Source: Lagopus muta
Lineage: Eukaryota; Chordata; Aves; Galliformes; Phasianidae
Length of the DNA stretch: 64,000 bases
Direction of reading: 5' to 3'
Assembly: GCF_023343835.1 (NCBI RefSeq)
Contig: NC_064444.1
Location: 10,159,219-10,223,218, forward strand
Shown here: one piece after another, positions 1 to 13,232 of the stretch
How positions within the stretch are numbered: the stretch's first letter is position 1
How the letters are laid out: every line of letters begins with the position of its first letter
Program-made: the position numbers and the translations under genes
The notes under the pieces: model-generated
What the model was told of the DNA's origin: nothing
The model's input: only the letters and a program-made list of their open reading frames with translations
Databases searched by the model: none

Positions 1-600
1 AGCTGACGCAGTGTGCAGTTTGCAGCACCATCCGCGCCTGTTTTGTTGGCTCTTTTTTATATTGAGATCACAGGGTGGCACAGCAGTGTGCTCTGTAACG
101 TGAACGTGGTCAGACGCACAACATGTAATCGGTTCTCCAAGTTACAAGACGCTGACCCGGTTCTGCCTGTTGTATTTTATGCTACTTCTCGTGACGCTTG
201 TGCTGCTATACTTCACAACAATATTACTTAATAGGAGTTAACTGCATCAATGAAACTTTGAGAACAGTTCTAAAATTTGCCGACCAACTCCTCAAGGCGT
301 TTTGCAATACGTCGAACCATTGCACGAGCTCGCTGAGTTCACCGCTCCTCAGGACGTCAGTGGAGCTCTCGCCTCGCCTCGTCAGGGCCCCGCACTGCGC
401 GTTCCTCCCGCGCCCCGTCCTGGCGGCTCCGCACAGCGGCGCGGGGCGGGCAGCGGCGTTGCAGTGCCGGGCGCCACCTGCGGGCGGCAGCAGAGTCCCA
501 TGCAGCCGCGGCGCGCTGCCGTGAGGCCGGGCTGACCTTTGTCGGGCTCAATAGCCTTTCATTTATCACCGATCGCAGGAGTGGAATGAACATATTTACT
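1..600. promoter_or_regulatory. CpG-rich island, probable promoter or first-exon region
   Basis: This is the only strongly GC-rich, CpG-dense stretch in the window. The core at about 340-540 is dominated by CGCC, GCGG and CGCG words, while the DNA to its right is AT-rich and CpG-poor. CpGs are also frequent in the flank from 1 to 340. The core contains a CRE-like GACGTCAG at about 353 and several GC boxes. An ATG at 500 is followed by a short open stretch and a weak splice-donor-like GTGAGG at 521. Vertebrate CpG islands usually mark promoters, so a transcription start here, possibly pointing right, is plausible. No exon could be assigned to a known gene, and the direction is inferred. The short open frames on both strands are low-complexity Arg/Ala/Pro frames typical of GC-rich DNA and are not called as genes. 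Confidence 0.6.
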
Positions 601-933
601 TGTGTTTTACTTTCCGCTTATAATATCCAGTGGCATGGGAGGAAAATGAAAACAATTGTTCATATGGGAAATTTATGTGCTTCATCTGGCTGTATGATTT
701 CCACAGTTGTACCAGTGCCACTTAGGGACTGGTATTGCATTTTACATCTTTAGGCTACAACAAAGTAGCTTTTCTGTCTGCCGCGAAGCCTCTAATGATG
801 CTCGTCTTGCTGTGTTTTTGTAGTACCGCGTTTCATTTGAGTAACAGACTTTTTTAGCTCTTAGCTTAACGAAAGCCTTTCTTCCGATGCAGAAAACATT
901 TTTGTTTTAAGGATGTTTTCCCTTTATCCTTAG

Positions 934-1018
934 TGGATGGCGGACTGATTTCTGATCTCGCCTGGTGCCAATCCGAGCCAGGACCTGAGCTGGCCTTACT
1001 CCGGTTCCCGACCTGTAG
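934..1018 (+). other. Candidate small exon downstream of the CpG island
   Basis: A pyrimidine-rich tract ending in TTAG at 933 looks like a splice acceptor. The 85 bases that follow are clearly richer in GC and CpG than their flanks and end in CTGTAG followed by GTGAAA at 1019, which fits a splice donor. One of the three frames is open through the whole segment (it starts GAT GGC GGA CTG ATT), while the other two have early stops. The exon could be coding or a 5' untranslated exon spliced to the upstream CpG island. No protein family was recognised in the open frame. Acceptor- and donor-like motifs are common by chance, so the call rests on their pairing with the compositional change. Confidence 0.25.
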
Positions 1019-2670
1019 GTGAAATCATTCCCGTCCATTGTGCAAAGTGCTTGTGAATTCACTGCCACCACAGACTTGACACTGTGCTCACGCTGTTCTC
1101 TTCTGTGCTTTCCTTATTCAAGTAGTCCCATTAAAATCGATGGGATTATTCATGTAAATAAGGCAAGTGAGAGCCGGGCTTTAATTTGGTTTTTGTTTTT
1201 TTTTTTTTTGTTTTGGTTTTTTTTTTGTTTCTTTAACTGTGACTTTGTTTTGATCATATATTGAAAGTTCCGTAATGTTGGAGCCTGGGTGATTTCTCTT
1301 TTATGAGAACCTTTATTCAGATTTGTGTTAGTTGAAAATTAGTACACATCGTGGCTTTTGTTTAAATCCACAAACACAAAATTTTCTGTTTTACAGTATT
1401 CTAGTTCTATTGAACTGCATTACAGTTTTGAAAACTACCATTTAATTAGATTAAAAAGTAAATTATTTCATCTTTGCAAATCCAAGTATGTATATCTTAG
1501 TGAATACTTACATATATATACATCTCATTCTAATCACAATTTAAGAAGTTTTTCTTTCATTACCTCCCATCTATGAGCAAATTCAGGTGGTTTATGTATT
1601 GTGAGCATCACTGTCCATAACCTCAGCACAGTGGGCATTTTTAGATGGAGTTTAAATAAAATGCAAAACCATTTCTTTAAATAATGGTACAGAGTGAGTA
1701 GATAGGACAAATAAGCATTATAGCACAGTATTTGGAATTGACATATTGCTGTAAAAATCATAAGTGCATGAATATATTTTTTTTATAATGCATTAATAAT
1801 AAGCGGTAATGCATTATAAGCATAGAAACACATGGCAATGTTTATCTGCAGATAAATTTCAGAGTTTCTGTAGGTATATATGTAACTTTGGTAATAAACA
1901 AATTATAACATACTGTGATCTGCTGGTGGATTTTATTATTATTTTTTTAGCTGCATACATTTCTAATGCGATTCCTCTTTATTTAATCTGCACCATTTAC
2001 AGTTTGGAAGCAGAGCCAGATTACAGAGAAATCAAATAGGAAATAGTGTGAAACCAGATTGAAAGCAGAGTTGAGTAAAATCTCAATTTAAAACTGCATT
2101 CTGCAAATTCTGATTGCATAGTAAATTTTCATTTTAGAAAGAAGACATTGCTTTGTGTGTGCAGCAGGGATATCTGCTGCTGGAACGCTGCATCCAGTGC
2201 ACAGAAAGTACAGACGTGTTCTCTTTGCATGATGGTGATTAAAGGGTGCTGCAGTCCTGCTGAACCTGCCAGAGGACAGCAGAGTTCTCAAAGAGCTTTA
2301 CTTGTTTCTTGCCTGTTTCCTATAGGCAGGTTACGCTTCTTTATTTATCATTTTTAGGGTTTAAAGCAATAATAAACGTGGACAAAGTGATAACACTGCA
2401 CAAAAATGCCTGGTATGTGCTAACCCAGTTGAGTGTTACATACAGGCATGTTAACTGAGGCTGGTCCTGTTGTTTTTAAAGCCCAGGGCAAGTTGTCTGT
2501 GGCTTCAGGACCTGTATTTAATTTATTCTTCTGGCTACCCTTTTGTTTCTAGTGCCATGGTGCATCTGAAATGCTTTGATTGCATCTGTTCGCTTAGATT
2601 ACGAGAGAACATTTATTTGCTTAAAAGCGAACTCTTAGGATTACTGGAGGCAGGCAGCAGCTCCCTTCTG
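1019..2670. other. AT-rich non-coding DNA
   Basis: No supported gene. The segment holds a T-rich run at about 1189-1232 and otherwise ordinary AT-rich unique sequence. A moderately complex patch lies at about 2140-2290. Open frames are short and show no recognisable protein. Confidence 0.5.
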
Positions 2671-2900
2671 AGGTGAACAGAATCCCCTCTTGCTCAGTAG
2701 AATTTTCCCTATTTTCCCAGCAGTCTTACAAAAAAAAAAAAAAAAGCTTCAAAATTGTGTTTCTTTGTTGCACGTTGCCAAATTCCAAGATGAGGAAATA
2801 TCGACATAATGAGAAATTATTTACAATGAATTATTATCTTCTATGTGCAAGATAAACAGTTTGTATTAGGATTGGTAGGCATGATAAAACATACATTATG
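2671..2900. repeat. Diverged repeat unit, copy 1
   Basis: This stretch aligns collinearly with 3224-3455. Shared landmarks in order are GAACA-AATCC, CCAGCAGTCTTACAA, TTCAAAATTG followed by TTTCTTT-TTGC, a TTATTTA-TG-AAATTATTA block, AAGATTAACAG/AAGATAAACAG, and a late GGTA/GATAAAAC-TTATTAT block. The match is imperfect with small insertions, including an A16 run at 2730-2745. The copies begin about 550 bases apart. It may be a local duplication or two copies of an old dispersed repeat; I do not recognise the family. Confidence 0.55.
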
Positions 2901-3223
2901 CTAGAACTGGACAAAAGATAGTTTGGTACTACCTACTTTGGAACAGACAAGTAATGGCAGTGGGAGACAGGTATGTGTGTATGTCCAGGTTGTATTCATC
3001 TGCAGAGATTTAGAAGGTGCTGAAATGCTTCTTTGTTTTTGTTGCTGTGCTCAGAGAACATAAAATGATAAAAGAAGTAAAGAATGTGAAATATTTTACT
3101 AATTTTATTTGCATTTAAGTTTTAAAAATCTCTTATTGCTTGAAACTGAAGTTAACTTTTTAAATTATTTATGGTAGCAATAATGCATGTTTTTGTTATT
3201 GAACTATATCTCTATAGTTCATC

Positions 3224-3455
3224 TAGCGAACAAAATCCTCCCTCAGCTAATTATAACTCACAGTATTTTTCCAGCAGTCTTACAATCAAATTATTCAAAA
3301 TTGCATTTCTTTATTGCGTATTGCTAAAACCCAAGACAAGCAAGCATCAAGATAATAAACAATTATTTATTGCAAATTATTACCTAATATATAAGATTAA
3401 CAGCTTGTAACTATTAAGATTAATACGCGTGGTAAACTGTATTTATTATACTTAT
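3224..3455. repeat. Diverged repeat unit, copy 2
   Basis: This is the partner of 2671-2900 in the same orientation. The best-preserved segments are CCAGCAGTCTTACAA near 3273 and the AAGATTAACAG region near 3393. Divergence is substantial, so the duplication is not recent. The translated frames of the two copies also resemble each other, but this follows from DNA similarity and does not indicate a coding sequence. Confidence 0.55.
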
Positions 3456-3514
3456 TTTGTAGCAAATATCTTTGTATAAAACATATGTTTATGTATTGCA
3501 ATTAATGAGAAAAA

Positions 3515-3590
3515 GTGTAAGATTAACAATTTAAGCTGTGTTTTGTTTTTAAATTTACGCATACTGTAAAGCTTATTTATTGCACTTATT
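3515..3590. repeat. Possible third partial copy of the repeat unit
   Basis: The sequence GTAAGATTAACAATTT, followed by an ACGC-TACTGTAAA stretch and TTATTTATTGCACTTATT, resembles the end of copy 2 (3390-3460) in the same order and orientation. It is short and AT-rich, so chance similarity is possible. Confidence 0.3.
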
Positions 3591-3599
3591 AAAAGTATT

Positions 3600-6500
3600 T
3601 AATGATGGACTTTTAGATGCTATATTTTTAATGCGCAAATATAAACTAAAGGAGTATTAAATTACAAAATGGAAAATTATAACTGAAGTAGGAGGATCTA
3701 ACTATTTTCTGCTATAAATCTACTTTAAAATGATCATCGTTGGAATTACAGAATCCTAGGATTGTGGCCTTTATAGTACATAATGAGTTGTGATGAGTTT
3801 TCCTTTTTAAAGGCTTTTTTCATCATCAGAACTAAACTCAACATCTTGCTCTTAAAGATAAATGTAGCTCATAGTATAAACATTGGAATCGTATCTTTTT
3901 ATGATGAGAAGTTAAAGTAACATTTCTGAGAGGAGAGAGAGCAAAACCAGACAACTTGTGATGTACTGCAAGGAGGAAACTGCATTTGGAAAGCAGGTTT
4001 CTGCTTTGTCTTTGGAGAAGGGCTACTGCTGCAGTCACACAAATTGCACAGGTTGATTGAGAAAGCATTTCAAAACTCTTATTTTGGACAGAGTTCCTTG
4101 GTCGAGATACTTCTGAGCAGCAGTGTCATATTTTTCAGCATCTCCTAAGCTTTCTTCATTTTGCTAGCATTTTTTTTTTTACTGCTTCAATCTGTCAGGT
4201 TAGGCTATGATATGATACGCTGTTTCAGCATTTTATTTTACGAAATACTGATGTGTCACAAATAGATTCAGCACCAGTATTTCTCGTTGGATTTTTGTTG
4301 TATCAAAAATGCAAACAAACTGTTGTAGAAGATACCTTTCAGCTGCGGTGTATTTCCACTTTTGTGTGTTTGTCCTGTGTGAGCATGCTTTGTACCGGGC
4401 ATCTTGCTGTAATTGTAACCAACTGGTGGTGTGACTTCATCAGGATTTCTTACACAAACAGCCGTGTACACAAACAGGTCAGATAGGGAAAAGCAGTGCA
4501 TTATCACTACACGTTTCTTTAGTTTTAAAATGTAGTTTGAACGAAATGATTCTCATTAAACAACGTGTTGGCTGTATTTCTGAGAAGATTAAATGATTTT
4601 TTTTTATTGTTTGATTAATTGGGTAATTCGACTATTCGACTATTTCTTTCTTAAAAATTGTTCAAAAAATATCCCAGGGTGAAGGAATCAATTGTGGCAA
4701 ACTTTGTATTTTATCTCTATGTTATTATTATTCTAAGCAGATATTCTCACTATTAGCACTGAGTATACTGTAATGTTTAAATAACACTGGCATGCCTGAA
4801 TTAAAAATTTGTGTACAAATGTTTTCAGTCAGTTTAAAAATATAATTAAATTTCGGATAACTGCTGTGATTTGGTGAAGCGACAAGCACCGGAGTAAAAT
4901 ACTGTTTTCATGTTGAAAGTGCTGGAAACCTTGGACTGAGACTCTTCTTGTTTGTTTGCTTTGTGGAACAAAAAATGCCGTACATTTTGTTTACAAAATG
5001 AGGTTTTTGTTTTGCGTGCTAAATGCACTGAGAGATTGGTGCACTGACCCTGTGGATGTTACTTCTGTGTTTTTTAAAATCAATTTTTCTATATGTCATT
5101 TATTATTATGCAATCACTGAACAGGGTTTTTCGAAGTGCCAACCCCAACCCTGTTTCCATCAAAGTCAGACTTGTCTTATTCCTCATTTGTAAAGATACA
5201 GATGAAAGAACAAATGCCCATCAAAACATGCAGTGTCCTCTGAGATTGTTTCTAAGGCTTTTGTTCAGAATTTGAAACTTCGGTTTTAAAACACTGACCT
5301 TAGATGTTTTATTTTTGAAGTAGTAAAGATCCCGTATTTTATGTTATCACTATGTTTGCGGAACTCTAGAAATACTTGGTCTAAATTCTGTGAAGTGGGG
5401 GAATGTAAAAGGTCTGTTCTGGGAAGTGCGTGGCTCGCTGGCATTTCTTGACGTGGGAATCAGTACTGCAGCAAGTGGCGTCAGATTTACGGTCAGAAGA
5501 GCGGCTGTTCTACAGCAGAACAAAAGCCTTGCGGATGCTGTCCTCTGTGACATTGGCCTATGATGAATTTAGAAGGAAAGAGCAGAAGTAGCAGAGGAAT
5601 GGTAGGGCTATCTTTTCCCAGCTTTGCTCTCCTTGGTTTTGGAAACCAGCAATTTCGGTTATGCTTCTATACTTCTGCTTATCTTTGTTTCTTGTCTGCT
5701 GTGGCCCTGTTCAGTTCTGTTATCCCTCTTTTAGAAGTGATTGCCAGAATATATTCAGATTTCAAGATGTAGGCATTCAGAATCTTTGCTGAGGAAGGAC
5801 AAATGACTTAGGGAGCACACAGAGGTCAGTCCTTCATTGGTAAAAACTCTTGTGGCTACCATCTGTGGCTGATGTTCTGGCACATCCCCTCACAGCTCCA
5901 ACACAAGCAGGGCCCAGCACTCATTGATCTAAGAATTACTGAGCTGTGTTTAGCCCCATGATGCTCCTCCTCCTAGTGTCATCCTTCACCAGGCAGAATT
6001 CGGAGAGGATGCTGACCTTAAGATTAATTAACAACAATTACAATTATACCAATGCCAGTTCTTATGTCATTCAGTTTGGCCATTCTCCTACGAGAGAGAT
6101 TTGGACTCAGGTGGAAGCTGTAGATGTATATCACCTCTCAGGATGAGGGTTTGTATTCCCAAAAGTGAATGCAGAATTTCACAAAATTCACTGTTTAGAG
6201 AAGTCTCCCTCATCTGTGTTCATTGTGTCTGTTTGGTTTTTTTGAGGTTTACTGACTGTGGCACCTCTGGCATTTTACTTCTCTGAAGTGAGAACAAAAC
6301 AACCAACTTCTGCAACCATTTGGCCATCTGGAACAAAAACTTGGCTTTTTGGTCCTGAACAGTGGCAGAGCTAGATTTTGAAGAAAAGATTTCTTGTGAT
6401 TGCCACATGATAGTGATGGTGCCTTATAAAAAAAAGTGCTGTAACAAGTAGGATTTTATAGCATCATTTACATTCTGTGTTTATTTCTACAGTCATTTAA

Positions 6501-7340
6501 ACTTTTTCCTACTTTGCAATTTCTTTGTGCTAGTAAAGGTTTATCTAGCTTTGGAGACAGTGCTACCTGGAATGTTAACTCTGACTGGATTGCTACAAAA
6601 AGCACAACAGCAAAAAGAAATTGTCTACTGAAGGACACTATGGAGCTGAATAGATGACATGCACAGTTTATATGAAATGTAAAGATAGAAAAGATTAAGA
6701 TAAAAAAGGCTAGAACTAGAACGTTTACCTGGGAGTATTTCAGATACAGCAGTTTTTGCTGTGGTCCCTAAAATTTATTTCTAATATAAAAATCTTAAGA
6801 AAATGGATAGGCCAGGTGAAATCATCCATGTTTGGTGTGAGAGCTTCACTACAGTTGTTTGTGAAGTATTTACACTTGGATTTATTGAGTTAATTGTCTT
6901 TTTTTTTCTATCTTCTACCTTCCCCATATCTCTGCTCATATTTTTCCTATTACCTATGAAGTGCAACATACTTTCAAAGATGTGAGGACAACAAGGACAG
7001 CAAGGTACAAGATTTGAATTCAGAAAAACTTTTATCTTCAGAGAATATTTACTGATCGTGCTTTTTCAGTGTACTGTTTAGGGAAAAAAGACAACAAAAA
7101 CGTTTTCTTCTTTTAACAAAAATAAAATGAAGAGAAAGCTCATACCTTAGAACTATTTGGAGAGGGTCCTCTGCAGTATGTCCACAAACTGTGCAATCAA
7201 TGAGATGAGAGGCTGTATTCGTGTGATAGCTAGAAACTGTATGTTGCTGGGGAAAAAAAATTTGGAAGAGACTCTTCAAAGAATCCTAAAGAATGTAAAA
7301 GATTCTTGGTCTCCTCCTGTCACATCAGATGGAAATGCAA
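3600..7340. other. AT-rich DNA without a gene
   Basis: No supported gene, RNA gene or recognisable transposon. Base composition is uniform and AT-rich. Open frames are under about 80 codons on both strands and often overlap antisense frames of the same size, as expected from chance. Confidence 0.5.
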
Positions 7341-7344
7341 AGTG

Positions 7345-7690
7345 AATCTCATCTATAGAGGACAAAAATTAAGAAATGATGATTTGACCTGAAGGTCATA
7401 GGGGTAGCTGTGCAAACTTCCAGAATAACCTGTAATGGGGTGTGCTGCAAGAATATTTGTCTGCACCAAGAATGAAGTGCTAGATGTTCTAGCAGTACTT
7501 GTACAGTTCTTGTACTGCAGGCAGTAAGAGTGCAGAACAAGCAGAAGAGAGAAGGTTCTGGTCATCCTGTGAGTTCTCTGTGCTTCAGCTACCTGAGGCC
7601 AAGCTGCAGCCACTGTGTCAGTAGCTGGGACTTCCTGTGGAAAAGGGAAATTCAGTGACCAGCTGGATGAGCGTGACATCCAGGTGGAGG
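7345..7690. other. Moderately GC-richer unique segment of unknown nature
   Basis: This patch is less AT-rich than its surroundings and contains many CTG/CAG words. A 108-codon ATG-started frame lies on the minus strand (7679 to 7353), overlapped by a second minus-strand frame. The predicted product is Ser/Thr-rich with no recognisable domain, signal peptide or repeat. It could be an old transposon fragment or unique DNA. I do not call a gene. Confidence 0.3.
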
Positions 7691-10600
7691 TTTAAATGCA
7701 CCCAAACTTTTATTCTTGTATACTAACATAAATGTACTTGGGAGGCAGTCCTTGCAGGAGTGAGCTGAAGCTGAGTACTCGACTGCATTTATACCTAGAA
7801 CTTAAATTTTCACTATGGATCTGTTTGCCTGCAGGCAGATTGTAGCCTAATGGCGCTGTTTTCCTCCTCCCTTCAGTTTTTTGTTTGTTTCTAAATTGTG
7901 TGTATTTTTAATACATATGGCATAAATTTTAATATTGCTTTTCCATATGCTGCTCTAAATGCATGCATTCTACATATGCTGCTCTTGGGGATTTTCTTTT
8001 TTTTTCCAAGAAAAGTGTTATTCAATAGAATTTATCTGTACTTCAAGAAGTCTCAGGTTGGACAGATGGAATTATAAAGCACTGGAAATATATGTACTTG
8101 CTCCTAAATGGTTTTGGGTATGAGTCAGGATTATGAATATGAGAGAGCTTGGTTTATGAATGATCCACATGATAATATTTCCACTTAGATGGGATTCAGG
8201 ATAATAATAAAAAGGAAGAAACCACAGTGACAGAGCTCTCCACTGTAGTATCGTTTGGGAAAAACTGTGCTAATAGCCACATCCTTTCTTTTTTTCTTTT
8301 CACTATCTGAGGTGTGATAAGCAGTATTTAAGGGTTTGTGTTCGCACTGGGAAACACACACAAAATAAAAGCTTTTATTCACGACATTACACTTGAAAGC
8401 ACATGATTCATTACAGTTACACACTGTTCAAATTCCGTGTGATTCCATATGACTAAATAAATGTCATTAGCATACCAAAACCTTTACTTTTTTGGAAAAA
8501 TTCAAGTGATTGCTTTGCTCTGAGACTGGTTCAGTCTGTGTGATATGGGCAGCGTCATGCAGTAAAGCAGAGTAGAACTGCAATTAAAAAAACCCTTTTC
8601 CTGTATAGCCAACAATGAAGAAAGTTATTAATTATCAGCTATTGATTTGCTTCTCATTTTTCAAAGCTTACACTACCTGGTAGCTTTGATTATAGAGTAT
8701 TTTGGGCTTTACATACATTGCCTCATTAGGGAGACAATAAACCAATTTTAATATGTCTCAGTCTGGTATTTTCCGGTGAAACTGTCATCATGGGCCTTTT
8801 TTGTTACACTTCACAGCCTGGAATATTTTTTTCTTTGGTTTAGCATGTTTTCTTCTTCATATAAATTGTAGTCTACATATTACCATTTGTGGCATTTCAT
8901 TTAATGACTGCAAACAGTATGTCTTCAGGTAAAATACCCAGCATATAAGGAAAACTAAGCAGGTAGTGCACCTGAGTTATGTATGAATAAGGAAGTTATC
9001 ACCTGACTGGGATCTGGAGGGGCTGGGAGCTATTCTGTGCTGTTGGCAGAGGGGCTGGATGGTGATGAAGTGAATATGGAGAAATGGGAATTGTGTTACA
9101 GTTCAGAACTTGTTTGGATGAGGGTTAATAAAACAGTATAACTGAAATGGTTAATATCTTATGACATACTGGAGATTTTTCAACTTTTACTGAGCGTTTA
9201 CCTGCAGGCAATAGTTAAAATCTTAGGAGATGTTCAGACTGTGGGGTGTGATATTAGCATTGCTATTTAGAATGGAATAATTCTCAGGTTTAGGTATTTC
9301 TGGAGGGGACACCAATGCCTGAGCCAGTTCTCTGCAAAGTCAGTTGAGAGGAGAAAGAAGGTAGAAGCCATGGCACAGAAGTGCCTACAGCCAGTGTGTT
9401 GGTGAATTTCTGGGACCTATTAGCCTTGCCTAGTCTGCAGGTCTGATTAACTGCCAGTGATACCTCATGCTAAAGTAACTGAAATTTAAATGAGGTGAAT
9501 TCTCTATGAATTCATCTTCATATGTGAATTAGAATTATTAGGTCTAGTCAGTGGTCTGAAAAGTCTGAGCTCTATAGCAAACCATTGTGGTTATTGCAAG
9601 TGATTAATGCTGTCCTTATGGGAGTACAAAGGACCTGGGTGTTTGCCACACCTGCTGCTTTGGCAGCTCCAGCCAATTGCTCTGTTAAGAATACTGACTG
9701 GATTCAAAGGGCAATATTTACGTGGCCAGTAGTGGGGGAGGAGGGAGCAAATTGCATTGCATCTGCTAAGGGAGGGAGGGGAATTTTAGCATTGCATTAC
9801 ATATCTTTTTTATGATTACTGAAAAATCACTTTTTGCTATACCAACCTGCCTGAGCAATCAGGGAAGTTTAAATGTTTTTTTGAATAGCTGTAGAAAGTT
9901 GCAATATTGCTAAATTTTAGCTACTGTTAACACTTAAACTCTTCAGAGAATTTGGGCTTTTTTATTGCTCAAGTTCTTTGTTCTTTTTCACTTGATAGTT
10001 TGTGAAGAGGTGAGCATTGGTGAGGTTAGAAAAAATCCTGTTGTCCAGGCACAAATGTGTGTGGCAGCTGTTGTAACATGAAATTCAGAAGCTGGTAACC
10101 AAAAAAGGGAGTGCACTGTGACATGCAGTGCCTGTACAGCATCCCATTCATATTGAATTGCTCCAGTGTGCCGTCTTGAACTTTCTTGGCTTAATAGGCT
10201 TAAAAACCTAGAGGACAGACAGCGAGGGTCTTGGCTTGATGCTTCCAACAATTTAAATGTAGGCTTAACTAAAGCTTAAGTCCTTCTGAGGTTGTAATGT
10301 GCAGTCTGAGCGTATGACAAGTAGCTGATGATTTTACAGCTCTATTTTGATGTATAATTGTTAATCGAGAGGCACTTGGGTCTAAAAATGCATGCTGTAG
10401 TGATCATAGAAAAATTTGCCAAAGTTTTGTGAACTACCTCGTGTAAATAAACGTGAGGTTGTATTTCAGTAAACTACTTAAATAGACATCTGGGAAAACT
10501 TGCCTACTTAAAGCAAATGAATAGTGTGGGATTATCTGTGTACTTTATCATCTGCTTGAAAGCTGTGAACCTGAGCTCCAGCTCTTATGGTGACACTTAT

Positions 10601-13232
10601 GAAGCAGGTTGGAAGCTTGCAGCTAAAATCACTGCAGCTGATGCTAAAAAAAATAGTGTCTTTGATACATTTTATATGTAAGAACTGATTTTTATTATTA
10701 ACAGAGACAAAGGCATGTACTGATTTAGATTAGACATCCGTATGATTTCATTCTGATTTGACACAGGCTCCATTGCTAAAAAATTTAGAAGAACCAGAAC
10801 TGTTGGAAAAAATGAATGGGAATATCAGAGAGTAAAATCCACCTTTATATATTTTAAGTGTATTAAAACCTTTATGTAGTTGAAAAAAATACAGTATTAA
10901 AAGAAGTATCTTAAATTGTTGTGGAAGAAATACGTTGGTGTTAAAAGAACATAGATGCTATGGAGACAAACATGAAGAACTTTCTTCATGATTTCCATGT
11001 TTTCTGATACTTTTGGGTCAAAAGAAGCACCACTGTTTATTTCTCACCTGTATAAGTAGCCTGAGTGAACGTGAGTAGTCTATATTACAAAATATAGCAG
11101 AAATAGCCAGATAGAGAACAGATTTTTTAGAGTGGGTGCCTATACAGAAGTAGTTTTTCTAACATAACTTCTCCTAATTGCCAAAGAGAAGTCAGTTATA
11201 TTAGTGAAAACTCCTGTCGTGCCAGTAAAATTGTTCCAGTATGCAGCCTTTGGCTGAGATAATGCAAAAATATAAAAAAGCCAAAATAGCTTCTTATATC
11301 TTTCTGCATAATGAAAATATTTAATAGATCCTATAGCTCATGAATATAAATCTGATTAAATTATTTTGCATAGGTCTGGAAAATTTATTTCTGAACTATG
11401 CTTTGTGCAGAAACTAAACCAAACCTACCTAAAATTTGTTAAATTTAATGTTAAACAATTTTGGAATACTGTACCTCATTTATTCTTCTGCATGTACAAT
11501 ATATATAGAAAGGGAAGGAAGAGTAGAATGTAAATCATGGTTATTTAAGCAAGAGAATAAACATCAAAATCACTGAACTGAAGAATTATATTTTGTATAA
11601 TATTTGCACACAAAATGGTTTCGGTTTTAAAATATACATTAATAGAATGTGTAAATAAGTGTATGCTGACCTGAAATAGATAAAACTTCTTTTGTGGAAT
11701 GAGTTCATCCAGGAACTTTATTTTAATTTGGATGAAATGAAATTCTATTAAACGTATTATCCTCCCCCCTTCTTTTTGGACGAACACTTCTTACTATTTA
11801 TTACTATTTTCTCTCCAAAAACAAATAGGATCAACATGGTTGGGTCCTGGGCTTACTAAGAGATTTCAAATACAGCCACAAGGCAAGGGTTACTTCTTTG
11901 TATTCCAAATATGCGAAGAATGAATAAGGCACCATGTTAAAATTTCTTTCTTTCTTTTTTTTCAATAGAACAACAGCTTCTCAAGTTTGAAATGTAGCAT
12001 TTCCAATGGAATTACTCAGAAAAAATGAGATGAACTGTCAGTAGCAGACAGATTCTGAGAACTATCTGCATAATGTCTGATGTAGAGAAATCTTGTACTA
12101 TCACTGTCAGACAATGTGACACAATCTGCTGCCCGAATTTTGTTGCTCTCCTTAAAGCTGCTTGAGCTTGCTAACTAGCATGCACAGCACTGCCGAGATG
12201 TTAAGGAAGAACTTAGAGGAGAAAATATGATACTAGAGGTAGAGGTTGCATCATGAAGTATTTAAATGTCACTTGGACACAGTGAAAGGAAAGAATTACG
12301 TTAGGATTAATTTTATATTAACACAGTGGAAACATATAGTTGGAATTGAAACAAGATGGCCTGATGCATCTTTTCCAGCTCTAATTCCTGATAGCAAAGA
12401 ATTATAAACAAATCAAAAACACCCCAAAAAGCAAAACAACAAAACAAAGCTTGACCTAACATTCCCATTTGTTCCGTATAATGGTAAAAGCGATGATAGT
12501 ACTCAGTGGAATTACCGAGAGGCCTTATATTACAAAAGAGAGAAACTTTGAGTGTTGACAATTTAAATGAAAAATGGATTATTACATTTCATGTATGTAT
12601 AATTTAAATTGTGAGTTATGTAGAGTAGAACTGAGGGTAGAAAAGAGCTTTAGATTGTTATAAGGGCGTATGAATTTTTCTTCTTTCCCCTTCAGACTAG
12701 CATTTGTAATGTTAGGTGTCCCATTCTTGGAACTAACATTCATGTAAGAACTGTTGTCTATGTAGTCTCTGCTTTGAAGATATTACTATGAATTTGATAA
12801 AGTCCAGATTTTGTGGTGATATTTCCACTTTTAAGCCATTTTAATGCATGTATTTAATGTCTGTTATTAACACAAGCTTCCAAATATACTGGTGTTATAA
12901 ACGTTGTGCTCTTCTAGTGGAATATATGTAATTTAGTCCAGAAGCTGCATAACAGTAATGAGTGCAGTATAGAACAACTGACAAATGTAAGTAAAAAGAC
13001 AAAACTGACATCACTTACATGTACATCAACAGTTGAAATTGTTTCAATAGCGATTTGTCATTTCTGAAAATTTTTTAGTCAGTGTATGTCTTTGGGACGT
13101 ACCGTACAGAAGGCTTCAGTAACAGCTAATCATGTAATCATATGGTGACATCATTTTCCATTTTCCTCCTTTTAGAAAGGATCTTACATAAATTTGTATA
13201 TTTAGATATGCCATAAACATGAGCTGTTTGCT

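Noticed and set aside
3750..3790. Possible reverse-oriented CR1 end (ACAGAATCCTAGGATTG)
   Set aside because: The next expected CR1 words (TGGGTTGGAAGGGACC type) are absent.
7260..7320. Possible hairpin AAGAATC...GATTCTT as a microRNA precursor
   Set aside because: The stem is only seven base pairs, far short of a microRNA precursor.
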